Assembly: GCA_014549065.1 (NCBI GenBank)
Contig: JACDOX010000009.1
Span: 9,181,192-9,245,191 of the forward strand
DNA length: 64,000 nucleotides
Source: Cardinalis cardinalis
Taxonomy: Eukaryota; Chordata; Aves; Passeriformes; Cardinalidae
Direction of reading: 5' to 3'
Positions 13,290-24,936 of the stretch are shown here, in pieces. The position numbers and the translations under genes are program-made. The notes beneath the pieces were generated by a model that was not told the origin of the DNA, did no database searches, and saw nothing but the letters and a program-made list of their open reading frames with translations. Each line of letters opens with the position of its first letter. Within the stretch, counting starts at the first letter, position 1.

Positions 13290-14763
13290 AGTCAAATTAA
13301 AAGCGTGTTTGTACNTCTTGGAAAACAATGATTTTACCTTTTGGGTAGGTCTGTAATGCTTGTGTTAATTCAGATCAAATGAATGAGGACAGTAGGAAAA
13401 GAGTAGATCTTCCATGAGAGGTGAAAGGGACTGCTAATACGATGCTACGGATCAGGTCCTGAAATGCTCTTTTGGGGATTCTGTTTAATTGAAGTTGTTG
13501 AAATAAATGAAACATTTGTTTAGTTATAGTTNTTGGATTCCAAATTTAAATAGCAGTATGTGTTTGGGGGATCTGCTGAGAGGAATTTTGAGGGTTTTTG
13601 TTGTTTNATTTTTTTTAAGGAAAAGTCTTTTTAGTCTTTAATTGCTTCAGCAGTAGCATGGATTCTGTTTGCTCTCACAGTCCAGCCTTCATCTACTTCT
13701 ACAGCTGCATTCATTTTTATCTGTCTTGTTGACAACTTCATGAATTGTGACTAAATATAGGAGTTCAGTATTACAGCAAATATAAAGTCATTTCTACAAC
13801 ATTTACTTATCTCACATTTTGCAAAATAAATGACAAAGTGAAGGCAATGTCATCAAATTAACTCCATTGAAAGTTCCAGCTTTCATGTCTTGAACCTGAA
13901 CAGAATTTCATGGCTGTACTCAGGTGAAATGTTCCGATGAAATAAGAAGAAAAAAGCTTGCTGAATTCTTATCTGTCACATTATAGCAAGATTTTAATGA
14001 ATTCTCAAGTTATTAAATTTATAATACTGTAGTATGTTTTTCCAATTAAATGTGCATTTTCTTTTGTCATAAAGAAGGAAAAAACTTTAGTTATGCTCTT
14101 TACAGTAATTTAATTAAGCATTTCCTGTAAGTTCATTTCAATATCTATCATGGCTCACTAAAGTTGAAATTCAGTATAGAANGGTAGATTAATTGCCCTT
14201 TGTCTTCAATGAAATAAGAATCCTAAATATGCAGAGTCATGAAATTTAATTGTGTTCCTCAATTGCTTATTCAATACTTTGGAAACCTGAATCAAGAAAT
14301 ACAGAAGAAGAGGGCCAAAGGTTGTTAAATGTAGCGAGTAACACAGATTTTGAACTTTACTTAATGAACCGAATGTTTATTACTATGAAATAAATGCACC
14401 ATTTAAAGAATTATGGAGGCAATGTAAAACATTAAAACTCTAATTAATTTTGGTCAGAAGCATGCAATGCACTCATTTTTCCTAAAACATTTTCATTAGG
14501 GTCTGTATTTTCTCTGTTATTGAGATAAATTTATTCCTTTCATATGGTAGTGCTGTCTTTTTTCTGTTATAAATGTGTCCTTCAGTGACGTTTACAGTGA
14601 TGTCTTTCAGCTGTCTTCAACTTTGGGCAGCCCGGCTTGACAGTAGCTTCCAGAAGCATTTTTGTATAACTCAGTTTTTATATTAAAGTATGTTAGTACT
14701 TTTCCATTTAATGTTGTTAATCATTTTTGAGGCAAAGAATGTTCAGACCTCTTGATAAAGGCC

Positions 14764-14771
<8 letters not shown>
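13290..14771. other. AT-rich noncoding DNA, nothing recognised
   Basis: No gene, RNA or repeat was recognised beyond short homopolymers. Intron or intergenic DNA is likely. Confidence 0.6.

Positions 14772-14795
<24 letters not shown>
14772..14795. repeat. (TA)n microsatellite
   Basis: About twelve uninterrupted TA units. It is self-complementary and likely length-variable. Confidence 0.95.
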
Positions 14796-15209
14796 GATTA
14801 TATGCAGATTATATTTCACAAACTTATTTGAGAAAGTAGTTAAAGCATGAAAAAATCTTCAGCTATCATTTAGTACCTACCAAGATACATGTATAGCCTA
14901 ACAATTGTGCTCTTAAAAATTAAACTTATGCTTCTTAGTTATTTTTTTCCATTAAATACTACTAAGAAATAGAGCTATTAATTCCTTATTGTTGGCTAGA
15001 NCACCTTTTGTTCTCATGTAACTATTGTAAGAAAAAGCCATTTTATTTCTTAGTATAAAGAATACAAATATGAATAAGGTTTTTTCTTATAATTTAGTAA
15101 ATATATAGTGTAAATATGGTGAGAGTACAACCATAAATATTTTAAATTATCTTCATTATAATATCCATTTCTAGGATATGAAATATTATTCTCTACTAGT
15201 ATTGCACAT

Positions 15210-15318
15210 TGTAGTATGTATAGTATATATATTATATATAATATATATGTAAATTATATATCATATATATTATACTACTACTATATATATATATAATATA
15301 TGTAGTAGTATATATAAA
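15210..15318. repeat. AT-rich palindromic microsatellite cluster
   Basis: A run of TATATA/ATTATA words contains an inverted repeat. TATACTACTAC at 15271-15281 is mirrored by GTAGTAGTATA at 15302-15312, and the roughly 20 bases between are themselves almost pure alternating A/T. The whole block could extrude as a cruciform, and such sequences are prone to deletion and breakage. Confidence 0.85.
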
Positions 15319-17508
15319 GTAGAACTTTCTCTTTGAAATTTGCAATTCATAAAAATAATGATTATGTTGCTACCTAAGTAGTGCTATTTTGGTGTCCATG
15401 TATGTGTTTATATATGCATAGATGCCATTATTATAATTGAAGGACAAATTTGCCTTAGAAATCATCTTATTCATGATGGTGTCAGATTTAAAAACTAGAG
15501 TACCCTCTCACTCTGGAGTGGAAATTAAGATTTGTCCTATATGGGCATGGTACAATCCTGTTAAAGCTGCTTTTCATCTCTTTCNTAGTTGATGTTGCAG
15601 GTTTGTGATATCTAAGCATTTATAGGTGCAGTCGAGTGTTCATAAACCTGAACCTTCAGAGACTCAAATTCTTAAAGAGGAAACATTTTCCTCTACTTTC
15701 TTCAAGGAGAACCAGCTGAACTTGTAAAACAATGGTTGGGTTTCAAGCACCACCTGCCCTGAAGAGGATCCCAACTGTAGTGGCAGTCAGCCAAAGGGAC
15801 CACTCAGTGGAATGGTTGCCTCCTAAAAAGGAGAGGAACAGATGGAAGATTTGAAATCTGGCATGAAATTCCACTTCTGTACTAAGCGTTAAATGAAATT
15901 TGACTGTAAGGGCTCTTGCGATGGTACATTTATCTGGATAATCAGAATTAGCAACAAGGAAGTAGAAAATACAGAACACTGACAAACATTTCAAAAAGAC
16001 TTTAAAAGTTCTTCTAGCAGTGTGAGTTAAAGGAAAGAGTTTATTATAAACATGCAGCTGCTTGTAGCTTCTTAAGGAGGAGCGTTAATGTAAAAGTAGT
16101 TCTGCTGGTCTTGCATTGCCACCTAGAGCTCAGCAGTTGGTACTGCTTGGTAGGGAAACACTGCAACATTGCTCTTTTCACTGAACAAAGTGGGGTGGAG
16201 AGCTGCTTCCAGTTAATTGATGTCATGTTTGCTTACATTGTAATGGCTAGTCCCTTCATAGCCTCCATTTTATAGTGTACCAGATCAGCAGAGATTGTGC
16301 TGTAGGACTTTGGTGGGCTTTGACAGTAAGAATTAATGGCAATGCGCATTAAAAGGTAAGACTGTCAGATATCCAGCGGTCCCAAAGGGGGCATTTTCTT
16401 GATGGCTGCTTTAGAATTCTTCATGAAGCAAATGTCAAACTTGTCAAGGCTGTCACTATGAAAATGATCCATGTAGCAAGGGTCTCCTTTTCTTGGGAAG
16501 CAAACAGCTGCCTTATCACTGCAGAGCTGTGGTTACAGAAAACTGTCATCTATCACAAGAAATTTAAATTTGCTTCTAATATCCATTGGTAAAGAACTGT
16601 TCCATTTGTACTCTATTTTTGCACCACTGTTCATTACAAGGGTTGTCAGTAATACTATTGAAGAAGATAACATGGCCTTTGGAATTAAAATAACTTCTGA
16701 ATTTTACTGGGGGATGCTTTTCTTTTGGCAATTTAACAGAGAGACTATCTTAGCTCCCAGTTTTTCCCTGACACTCATTTTCTTCCAAATTTGGCCTGTG
16801 ACTTTGGAAGCTAGACTTTCGCTACACAAACAAAAGCTCTGGTATTTAATAAATTTCTTTCTTTCCTGATCCATTTTTAAGAGTATTAAAAGTATTTTTA
16901 CCTACTTCCAAGTGGTGTTTTCCTAGCTAGATTCTGTGAGGCAAGAGATGAAATGCCAGCTGGGCATCCTTAATAATTTAGTCTGTTACCATATTACAGA
17001 TCTTTTGGGTTAAGATATTCTAGAAAGTACTGGTATCAGAATTGGGTCCTGAGTGCTTTTGAGATGCTATTTCTAGATTGTGTAGTAGCAGAGACAACTC
17101 TTTAGTCTTTCCTCCTTATAGCAAGGCTTTTTTGTGTTTTGCATACTTTCTTATTATTCAGATGATCCTTTACATAATCCTGTAATGTATAGCTGTTTAT
17201 TAAGTTTAGAATATTGATTACACTTGGCAAAATAGTCAACATTGTAAGGCAACTCCAGATATTACAGGTGTGGTGCAATGAACTGAACTGGGAATTGATG
17301 CCCTAGCACAGTTAATTAAGGTGTGATGTGTTCTATTTGCAGAAGAGTTTCAGATTTCCTGTAGAGTTAAGAATTGTCTAATTCACTGTCATTTTCCAGA
17401 TTTCATTTTGTTAACTAATGGAGGAAAAATAAATTCTCAGACATTTTGAAGGAAATTGGTTGGGAGGGGGTACAAAGTGAAAGGGTTACTCAAACCCCTA
17501 TTTCTAGG
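15319..17508. other. AT-rich noncoding DNA, no supported gene
   Basis: Open frames at 15743-15994 and 16044-16226 (minus) and 16570-16869 (plus) lack splice support and recognisable motifs. The 16570 frame is rich in Phe, Leu and Ile, as expected of random AT-rich DNA. Nothing else was recognised. Confidence 0.55.
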
Positions 17509-17822
17509 CTTTTCTTCTTTCTTTTCTTTTTTCATTCCAGAATTTGTCTACAGGGGAATATTCTGGAATAATTACTACAAAATTAACTTTCTGTCTCAGA
17601 TCCATTATCCTTTGGTCAGAGAATAATGTGGTTGACCTTAAAAATGTTTTTAAAGGAGATGAAATTGTATCACAGTCTTTCTCAATTGTCAGCTCAAAAC
17701 ATTAGAAATAGAATTTAAAAATCAGACTCTTACCTTTAGTTTTTGTCGCCTAAAGATATCTAAATATCAAAGTGCTCTCATTAACTTCAGCAAAGCTATT
17801 GAGTGATTAATACTTCAATAAA
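17509..17822 (+). other. Candidate terminal exon with polyadenylation signal (weak)
   Basis: A roughly 30-base pyrimidine tract ends in CATTCCAG at 17540, one of the strongest-looking acceptors in the window. Starting at 17541, phase 0 is open for 54 codons to TAG at 17703-17705, and AATAAA lies at 17817-17822. The predicted peptide begins Asn-Leu-Ser-Thr-Gly-Glu-Tyr. STGEY is also found before the first membrane segment of GABA-A receptor alpha subunits, but the residues after it do not match that family, so I do not assign it. I found no upstream exon and no good internal donor. Chance is a serious alternative. Confidence 0.18.
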
Positions 17823-18445
17823 TCAAACATTTAATTATGTGGCATATTTTAGGGTCTCGTTTCTAAATTCCTGGCCCCATTCTGTTGCTGTGACTCTTAA
17901 ATGCTCAGCTACCAAATATAGACTAAAAAAGAAGAGATGTTCATAGGACATTTGAAAACACCTACAGAGCACCCAAAGGACCCTTTAATCCAGTATCTTG
18001 TTTCCATCAGAGAAAACAAGGATGGGATGCCAGGGCAAAGGATTAGGAGAACTAATGTGGAAGGTCCATCTCTCCATCAGTGTCATCAGGATGCAGATGA
18101 GGTGTCCAGTGGCTTGAGGAGTTCCTGAGCTAGCATTTCAGTTCACAGTGTTGAGTTTAGAAGCAGTTTGTAATGCTCTTTGTACTTTTCCTTATCCCTG
18201 TTGGTTTTATAAGTCTGTAATAACATTAATTCCAGACTAGTAAACTTCATTCGTTTCACTAATAAAATAATCTTTGGGCTGTCGAGTGCACTTTTTCAGT
18301 AGGAGTAGTAGCACAGTCTTGAGGGATTCACATCCCTTGGCTATTCCAGTCATCAGATCTGTGCAGAGGCATCTTTTTGGTGAGTGTATTCACTATTATG
18401 ATATTTGAGTATTTGGTTTTCTGTAGTCACAAATGATACTGAAAC

Positions 18446-18555
18446 AAGTTTGATTTTTGGCATCCGATGGCAAGAACTACTTGAAAAGTTTGACTTGTGA
18501 CATCTGCTAAGAAAAGCTACTTTGATTTTAGGATTTTTAGAGCAGAAAGAACTAG
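18446..18555. repeat. Degenerate short tandem repeat, about three copies of a 32-40 bp unit
   Basis: Copies begin at about 18446, 18486 and 18519. They share AAGTTTGA(T/C)TT, a central CATC(C/T)G block in the first two copies, and an AAGAACTAC or AAAGCTAC ending. The third copy is shorter and more diverged. It produces a repetitive Ser/Lys-rich frame on the minus strand that should not be taken as a gene. Confidence 0.55.
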
Positions 18556-20790
18556 ATGTAAGAGTCATAGGTGGCTGGAAGAAAAATAAATAGTAATATA
18601 AAAAGGGATGTGAGGTATTAATAAAAATAATGTGAACTGAATTTCTGTGGGCAGTAACAAGAATTCAGTGTTTTGTCTGCTGTGTAGCTGCTGGTAATAG
18701 AAACTTTGCACACTGCCATCATGGATTGGTTTTTAACAGATAACATAAAAATAAAAGGTTTTCTTTTGCTATTCATCAGAATTAAAAGCATTATAATGAT
18801 AATGATAGGTGGTAATTACTAAAACAAATATATTAAATATATTTAATCTGCAGTCTGTTTTGCATAATTTCTTGATAATTAGGCTATATAGGCTATGTAG
18901 ATGAAAATTCAAACATTATTAATGACATTGGAAACTCCAACCATTTCATTATTCTTTGTGCAATCATCAGGCTGCCTCTTGGGCTACTAAAACATAGATA
19001 AAGCATTTCATAGAAATCTTGCATTGTCAGCAAACTGAAATAATAGTGGGTTTTCATATCTTGTGGTATGGTTAATGTGTGCTCTAAATTGTCAGTTCAG
19101 ATCTTCCCCAAGCATACTGGCAGTAATAGAACACTTCTTATAATTTGTAGAGGTTTGTGTCCCAAATTATTCTGACACTGTCATTCTTAGGCCTCAGCTG
19201 TCACTCCTTTTCTGGCAGAAANCTGCATGAATGCCAAAACTGGTGGTTCATACTTTCCAGTGTTCCCCCAAATCCTTTCTGCCATCTTGTTTGTGCTGGC
19301 ACTGTTGTTCANGTACCAGTGCACAATCTGGGAACTGATCTGGCTCAGGGCATGTCTAACAAAGAAAAAGTTTTCTCCCCTTGCTAGTTCATGCTATGAG
19401 AAAGATCAAACATCATTACTCTGAGCTTTGCACATCAATCTGCTGTGTTCAGAGATACCAAACTTTTGTCTCCAAATGAGTTGTGTTTCTGTTCTTGGAA
19501 AACAAGATGGAGTGAAAACCCTTGTACAAAATTATGATGTTTTATGTGGAGCCTGGTTCAGTGCAGTGCTAGTCAGACAGTTTTTGGGCATAAAAATGCA
19601 AAAAACCCAAAGAATTTAAAAAATCAGCCAGGCATCTGGATGACTTGTGCATTGGAATCTGCCCACATAAGTCAAATTTATGTTCTGCTGGTAGATTTTA
19701 CCTGTTTGCATATGTTTTACTTGGTTGGAGCAACAGGAAATCAACAAAGGATAAGTATTAGTTCTGCAAAATATCCCAAAGTTGATGCTTCCATCTGGAG
19801 TATTCAACCCAAGCAAATCCTGGAGCTGCCATCACCAGCAGCCATCATTTCTGCATCTCAGAATACACTGATCACTGCAGCTGCTCTGTAACCTGGGAAT
19901 TCNGCCAGAGTGCAAGCATGACCTTTTGAGCACAGAATTAAACATTTCAAATTTACACAAAGGCAGAAGATACTCTAAAAAAAACCTCATTCATTGGATA
20001 AAAACTTTTTTGCCATCAGAAAAGTCAGGAAGCCAATATTCAGTATGAGCCTAATGTGCCTTAACCCTCTTNTAGTCCTCAGTGAAGGTATGGCCCTGTT
20101 GTCTCTGAAATTTCTGTGTGCTCCATCTATGAGGAGAGGAAGCCTCATGTGAAGGGTTCTGGGAAAGAATGGTATTGTAGGGTTTATATTCCTGTATGAG
20201 GGAGCACAAGTCAGGGCATCAGAATAATGTCAAGTTGCGTGCTAGGAAGGGGGATTTGTTGGCTCTGAGGTCACCTGGAATACAACTGCTGTAGAAGGGG
20301 ACCTTCAGAAAAATGCAGATTTGCTGTTCTTTTAGTAACATGTTCTTCATTAAATAACCTGGCTGGTTTTCCATAGCAGGCAGAAGTTTCTGTGAGTGTT
20401 TTTTCATTCCACAATACTCTTTTGGCACCTATAAGCAGTAAGCTTGATAACACCTTGCTCCTTTGTTGTTTCTAATTCTGCCCTGTGTGTTTTCATTTGA
20501 AGTTTGATCTCTGTATGTATGCTATACATTGCTCTCTCTATAATATATTCTAAACTTCTAATTTCAACAAATCTTCAGTGTTTGGTTTCACACACATGCA
20601 CAGACTTGTTTTCTCTGCTAAGTGAAAAGAGCCACAGGGAGCACTACGTGTTTTGAAGGTAACTGAAGAGATGATGGTCCAGAAAGAGCTTGTAGCAGTC
20701 AGTCATTAAATATTTCTCAATGCCTAGGCTGTCCACAGAAGGGGGAGGATTCAGAGGCATGGCTTGGAGTATCTGCTACTTTTGTAGAAG
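18556..20790. other. AT-rich noncoding DNA, no supported gene
   Basis: The longest plus-strand frame (19544-19891, 115 codons) has no recognisable domain, and overlapping frames on the other strand are equally open, so it is left uncalled. GGCTATATAGGCTATGTAG near 18885 is a small direct duplication. Nothing else was recognised. Confidence 0.5.
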
Positions 20791-20828
20791 TTGATGCTTC
20801 AACTAGCTAGTTGATGCTTCAACTAGCT
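20791..20828. repeat. 20-bp tandem duplication forming a nested perfect hairpin
   Basis: TTGATGCTTCAACTAGCTAG at 20791-20810 is repeated from 20811 to 20828. Within it, 20805-20828 is an exact inverted repeat with 10-bp arms (AGCTAGTTGA and TCAACTAGCT) and a TGCT loop. The first copy can form a shorter stem of the same kind. It is probably a replication-slippage product at a palindrome. Confidence 0.95.
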
Positions 20829-22169
20829 TTCCCATTTTATTACAGTTGGACATGACAGATCACATTTTTAATTGAGATTTTCTACTGCCATTCTATTTTA
20901 TGCTTTCCATGTAATCTTCCTATATATTTTCTACCTCTAAATGTTATAGTTATCATTACAGAGCATGCTTTGATGGTGAAAGAAGGGTTAGGATGCAAAA
21001 GGATAAAGTTATTTTCCTACAAGAATGAAAATGTTCTTTTAAATCAGGAAAATACCCCCTGGGTTACAGGATCACATCTGAATGTCCCTGGTGTTTCCTT
21101 TCTCTTAGCTGTTGGCTTTTGATGAGTACTGTTACAGAAGCCAGGCTGCTTCTTCATTCCAAAGTGTCTGTTCATTTCCTTTTTGTGTTATTGGAATGTG
21201 GAAGATTCTCTGTAAATGGAATTAAAATGCAGACTAGAAAACTGGTCATACTCTGAAATTGTGATAAGGACTGTTCATGATGTGTTGAGTTGCAAGTTGC
21301 CTTGTAAAACAGTTTTCTCACTCTTCCATTATTTATACTTTGGAAGTCGTGATTTTGTACTGGACACAAAATAGGATCCATTCCTATGGAAACAGGCATT
21401 ATGATGTCACTTCATTTTTTCAGTGAGATCCAGAGGAACCCATAGTGAATTATGAGCCTTACTCTTGGAGCTGAAGCTGTAGAATATTGTAAGCATGCTG
21501 CTGCCTGACATGCTCATGTTTCCTATTTTAGACCTGACTGATCTTCAGATAACATATGGTGGTACAAGTAATTGGAAAATTGGCAGACCTGTCAAGAAAA
21601 TATGCTAGATGGGACAAAAATACGATGCTGCAGCACATAAAGTGTCTCTGAAGTTAAATTTATTGTCTTCTATCAAATGGTGAAGTAAACATATCTGGTT
21701 GCAAAAAAATGAAACATTTTTCTATGGCAGATGCTTTTCAAAAGTAATTTTTAGTACAATGATGAAAGTTCTTGCATTCAAAACTTATTTAGTGGGAACC
21801 TCTGGTCAAGAACAAAGGAAAGGTTTGTAATACTTTCTGCTGTAGGTGTTTAAATATATTGTCATCCGTATGTGATTTAATAATTTCTTTATGTAACTAT
21901 CTAGTAAAATGGTCAGCAAGATATTTATTCTTTTTTTTTTTTCTGCTATAAATGTAGACAATTAGATTTGTTTAAATTTTGTATCTTTTTTATTTCAACA
22001 CTTGAGCAAAATCAATCACTTGAATAAAGGACTTTCTGCTTATTTTTATGCTCATTAGTCAGGCAAAAATGGCAAAAGACGGTANCAAATTCCATACATC
22101 TGCATAAGCAGAAAAAGTATACTTTTTCAATAAATTGATTAATGTTCAGGTTTTCATTTTCTTTTACAG
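20829..22169. other. Noncoding DNA upstream of the 22170 candidate exon
   Basis: AT-rich DNA with a T run at about 21930-21945. No gene or repeat was recognised. If the 22170 exon is real, this is its upstream intron. The last 30 bases hold a branch-point-like TTGATTAAT and a T-rich tract. Confidence 0.5.
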
Positions 22170-22244
22170 GAAGAAGAAAATGAAGCTGAAGCAGAAAATC
22201 CATCTCAGGAGCTGAATTTGGAACAGAAAAAATCAAAAAAATAG
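22170..22244 (+). CDS. Candidate C-terminal coding exon of an unidentified protein
   Basis: This is the best coding evidence in the window. A T-rich tract and TTTTACAG acceptor end at 22169, with a branch-point-like TTGATTAAT about 35 bases upstream. From 22170, phase 0 reads 24 codons and then TAG at 22242-22244. The tail is strongly charged. It opens with three Glu in a row, has about nine Glu in total, includes Asn-Pro-Ser-Gln-Glu-Leu, and finishes Gln-Lys-Lys-Ser-Lys-Lys. Such tails are common in nuclear, nucleolar and ER-membrane proteins, but I do not recognise this one. GAAGAAG at the exon start resembles a splicing enhancer. A second frame (phase 1) is open for 14 codons to TGA and cannot be excluded. 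The rest of the gene would lie upstream, beyond any exon I could identify. A chance acceptor before a purine-rich stretch is the alternative. Confidence 0.42.
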   Translation, partial: EEENEAEAENPSQELNLEQKKSKK

Positions 22245-22350
22245 GAGGTTGCTGTCTTGTTTGAAATATTTCCAAGTTGTGTAACAGTGGTTATAGTTTC
22301 TCATTGTAAAATTAAGAAAAAAAGTTCTCAATAAAGTCATTGAAAATTAA
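22245..22350 (+). promoter_or_regulatory. Putative 3' UTR and polyadenylation signal AATAAA
   Basis: After the TAG at 22244, AT-rich sequence leads to AATAAA at 22330-22335, and GT-containing sequence (ATGGTGCACTGGGG, then CCTGGTGATATTCC) follows within about 20-55 bases. The signal and spacing suit cleavage near 22350. Its value depends on the upstream candidate exon being real, because AATAAA is frequent in AT-rich DNA. Confidence 0.35.
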
Positions 22351-24803
22351 ATCCATGGTGCACTGGGGAATTAATTAAGTAGCTCCTGGTGATATTCCTG
22401 ATTACATTAAAAGCTGAATTATCAGAACTGAGTACTTTACCAATAAAATTCTGAAAGCTTTTTGGACACATTATAGAAAGCTGATGGGTTGTTCATCACA
22501 TGTAGCATTTACTAAGCAAATAGGGCAATTTTATGTTTTACTCTGCAAAACAGTGTTATCCTTAAAGGATAGTTATAATTCAGACATATTTTGGTATTTC
22601 TGAGCAAGAGCTTTGATTCTTAAAAGTTAGATAAATATGTTCTACTAAAGGAGTTCTGAAATTTCTTCTGATCAGTGATTAAAGTAAATGTTTCTGAGGA
22701 GTAGGTAGAGGCAAGAATTTTTTGATATGTATGGTACATTTTCAGAAGTAATTACTTTTACATTTGTATTGTGATTTTTAATCNGTTTCTTGCTGCATTA
22801 TACTTTTCCTGATGTAAACTTTTTCCATCTTCATGTGATCGTTGTCTTTTAATGAATGTCAAGCTTTTGTCTTGATTAGACCATCTTAGGTCTAATTCCC
22901 TCATGCCATTCTTTTCATTCTAACAAAATAAAATAACTTCTTTCTGTGTCATTAGACCTTCAAGTGAGTAATAAACATCTAAAATAACTTTTCTTCCTAT
23001 AGTCCTAATTTTGTTTTCCAATTTACCTTTGCTTTTTACCCTGTGCAGGTCACTAAATGGGAAAGTACAAGAAACTCAGAGGTATATTTATAGCCTGATA
23101 GCTTCACAGATTGCAATGAAAAAAAAGTCTCACTTTTGGGTTTAAAACAACACTCACTGAAGTCCCTTCAGTGAAGTTTATCATACTCTAGAGAAATAAA
23201 TTACCTTCAGCTGAAAAAATTCACTTCTTTTCCCACTCTGCTAAAATTTTACTTTTTGCATTGAGTGTTAAATCAGATTGTAAATAGTATCCATCCTAAA
23301 TTTTATGCTCTCTGTGTAAATTATATTTTCAGGTATTTTAAAAACAACATGCTTGTGCTTAAGCAATATCTTTTATGAATTCTTTCCTGGTTTATGAGCT
23401 TCAAATGTGTGTAACTCATGGACAGATTTCAATCACAATTACTCTACAAGAGTTTAATAACACTAGATCTCATTTTAACGAATGCAGCTATCATGTAAAT
23501 ANACATGAAATAAATTCAGCATTGGTTCCTTTGGTGCAGATCAAACACTGTATCCATCTCAGAGAGGAGGGGGCATATGATTTTGTCTTCACTGCAGTGA
23601 AAGAGACAGATTTAGGAAAGACAGAAGCAGAGTTTTGCCATGCAGGACCTTAGGGATTGTTCTCTGTGCAGCAACGTGAAGGATCACAGGGTAGGTGAAA
23701 GCAAAGGAAATGCTTCTCATTTCTTCAGGCTAACCCAGAAAACCATAGTTCTCAGAGCTTAGTCCTCATCAGGATCTGAAGAAGGGGCAGGCTGTCCAGT
23801 GGAACAGGCTGAAAGGCCTCTGAACATTGAAGGACAGAGCTAGTAACTTACAAAAAAAGGTAAGAGAATGAAGTTTTGCATAGGGGTTACACAAAGGAAA
23901 GTAATGACAGGGGGAGATACTGACTGAGATGAATTGGCCTGGATNTGCCTTGGCCTTTCAGCCTGCACTTGATGCACTTGATATTTGGGTTTATCCTGCC
24001 TGAAATTAACAGATACGGTCTCAGTTGTGAAAAATATTTGAATCTTTATATAATCTTATTTCCTTTCAGTCCATGGTAGCACAGTTGTCCATTTGCTGTG
24101 AGTCTAAGCTGTGTGACAGCCCAGGACTGTACAGGTGTGGGAGAAGACAAGGGTGGTTATTTGCTGTTCGGGTTTTGCATGAAAGTGCATTACTTGGCTC
24201 TTGAACACCTGAGTGAAAACAACAGTTCAGATATTGAAAGATATCATTTGCTTCCATTTGATGCATAACTCTGATGAGCTTTAAAGGAATATATCCATGT
24301 CTTCTAAGTTCTTCAAAAATTTCTTGTGAAAGTATAATTACATAAGCCATACTTTTAGCTAGCTCCAAAGTTCGTCACCAAAAGTCTACAGTCAGTNTTG
24401 ATGTTCTGTCTCTTGGTTATTTACTTCAAAATGGAAACATGGGAATTTAGACATTTTCACTGAAAAATAATAACTAGTACTTTTACCATAAGTAAAGGCT
24501 GGGGTGCAAATTGAGACAAATTGGCTGAATTGAAGTGCAGTCCTACCTTCATCCCTGCCAGAAAAATGTTAGCAACTGATTTTAATAACTTGTTTGTAGA
24601 CGTGTTTACTTAACAAAGGGGGAGAGTTGTTTAATTGATAAAGATCAAATGGATCAGGTAAAGGCTATATCAGATAGGTAGTTTCGTTTATTTTGATTCT
24701 GTTCTAGTTAAAATTTGCAGCTGAATTGATTTTTTTTGTGTATTCTTGAGTTTTCAAGCTACCAGTATGAATTACATTTTCATTATATATTTTTTCTCCT
24801 CAG
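22351..24803. other. AT-rich noncoding DNA between two candidate last exons
   Basis: There is a small inverted repeat at 23154-23174 (TCACTGAA, 5-nt loop, TTCAGTGA). A minus-strand frame at 24066-24368 has a natural-looking residue mix but begins after a stop with no convincing acceptor, so it is not called. No interspersed repeat was recognised. Confidence 0.5.
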
Positions 24804-24936
24804 TGTCCAGAGGATTTTTGGATACAACACACTGGCTGCAGCACTGCTACATNACTCTGACATGATGCTTCTGAGTGTTACTCTTCAGCAGAACTAAGGT
24901 GTAAACCTGATGCAGAATATTGTGACTTTTATTAAA
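24804..24936 (+). other. Second candidate terminal exon with ATTAAA signal
   Basis: TATATTTTTTCTCCTCAG ending at 24803 is a near-ideal acceptor. One frame (one leading base, then codons from 24805) is open for 30 codons to TAA at 24895-24897. It includes an Ala-Ala-Ala-Leu-Leu-His stretch and ends Leu-Gln-Gln-Asn. ATTAAA at 24931-24936 is followed directly by GGTGTGTCC, a good GU-rich downstream element. The other two frames stop within about 20 codons. The peptide is not recognised. It lies 2.5 kb downstream of the 22170 candidate, so the two could be alternative last exons of one gene. The 22170 exon would then need its shorter phase 1 frame, because both must follow the same upstream phase. 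Confidence 0.27.

Noticed and set aside
17541..17561. STGEY motif suggesting a GABA-A receptor subunit exon
   Set aside because: The similarity is five residues only. The residues that follow do not fit the conserved run into the first membrane segment.
24066..24368. Minus-strand 100-codon frame with a natural-looking residue mix
   Set aside because: It lacks an ATG at the start, an in-frame stop lies just upstream, no convincing acceptor is present, and no known domain is visible.
24804..24860. Alternative frame at the 24804 exon starting Cys-Pro-Glu-Asp-Phe-Trp, recalling the start of a C-type lectin domain
   Set aside because: The frame stops after about 18 codons and lacks the rest of the domain.
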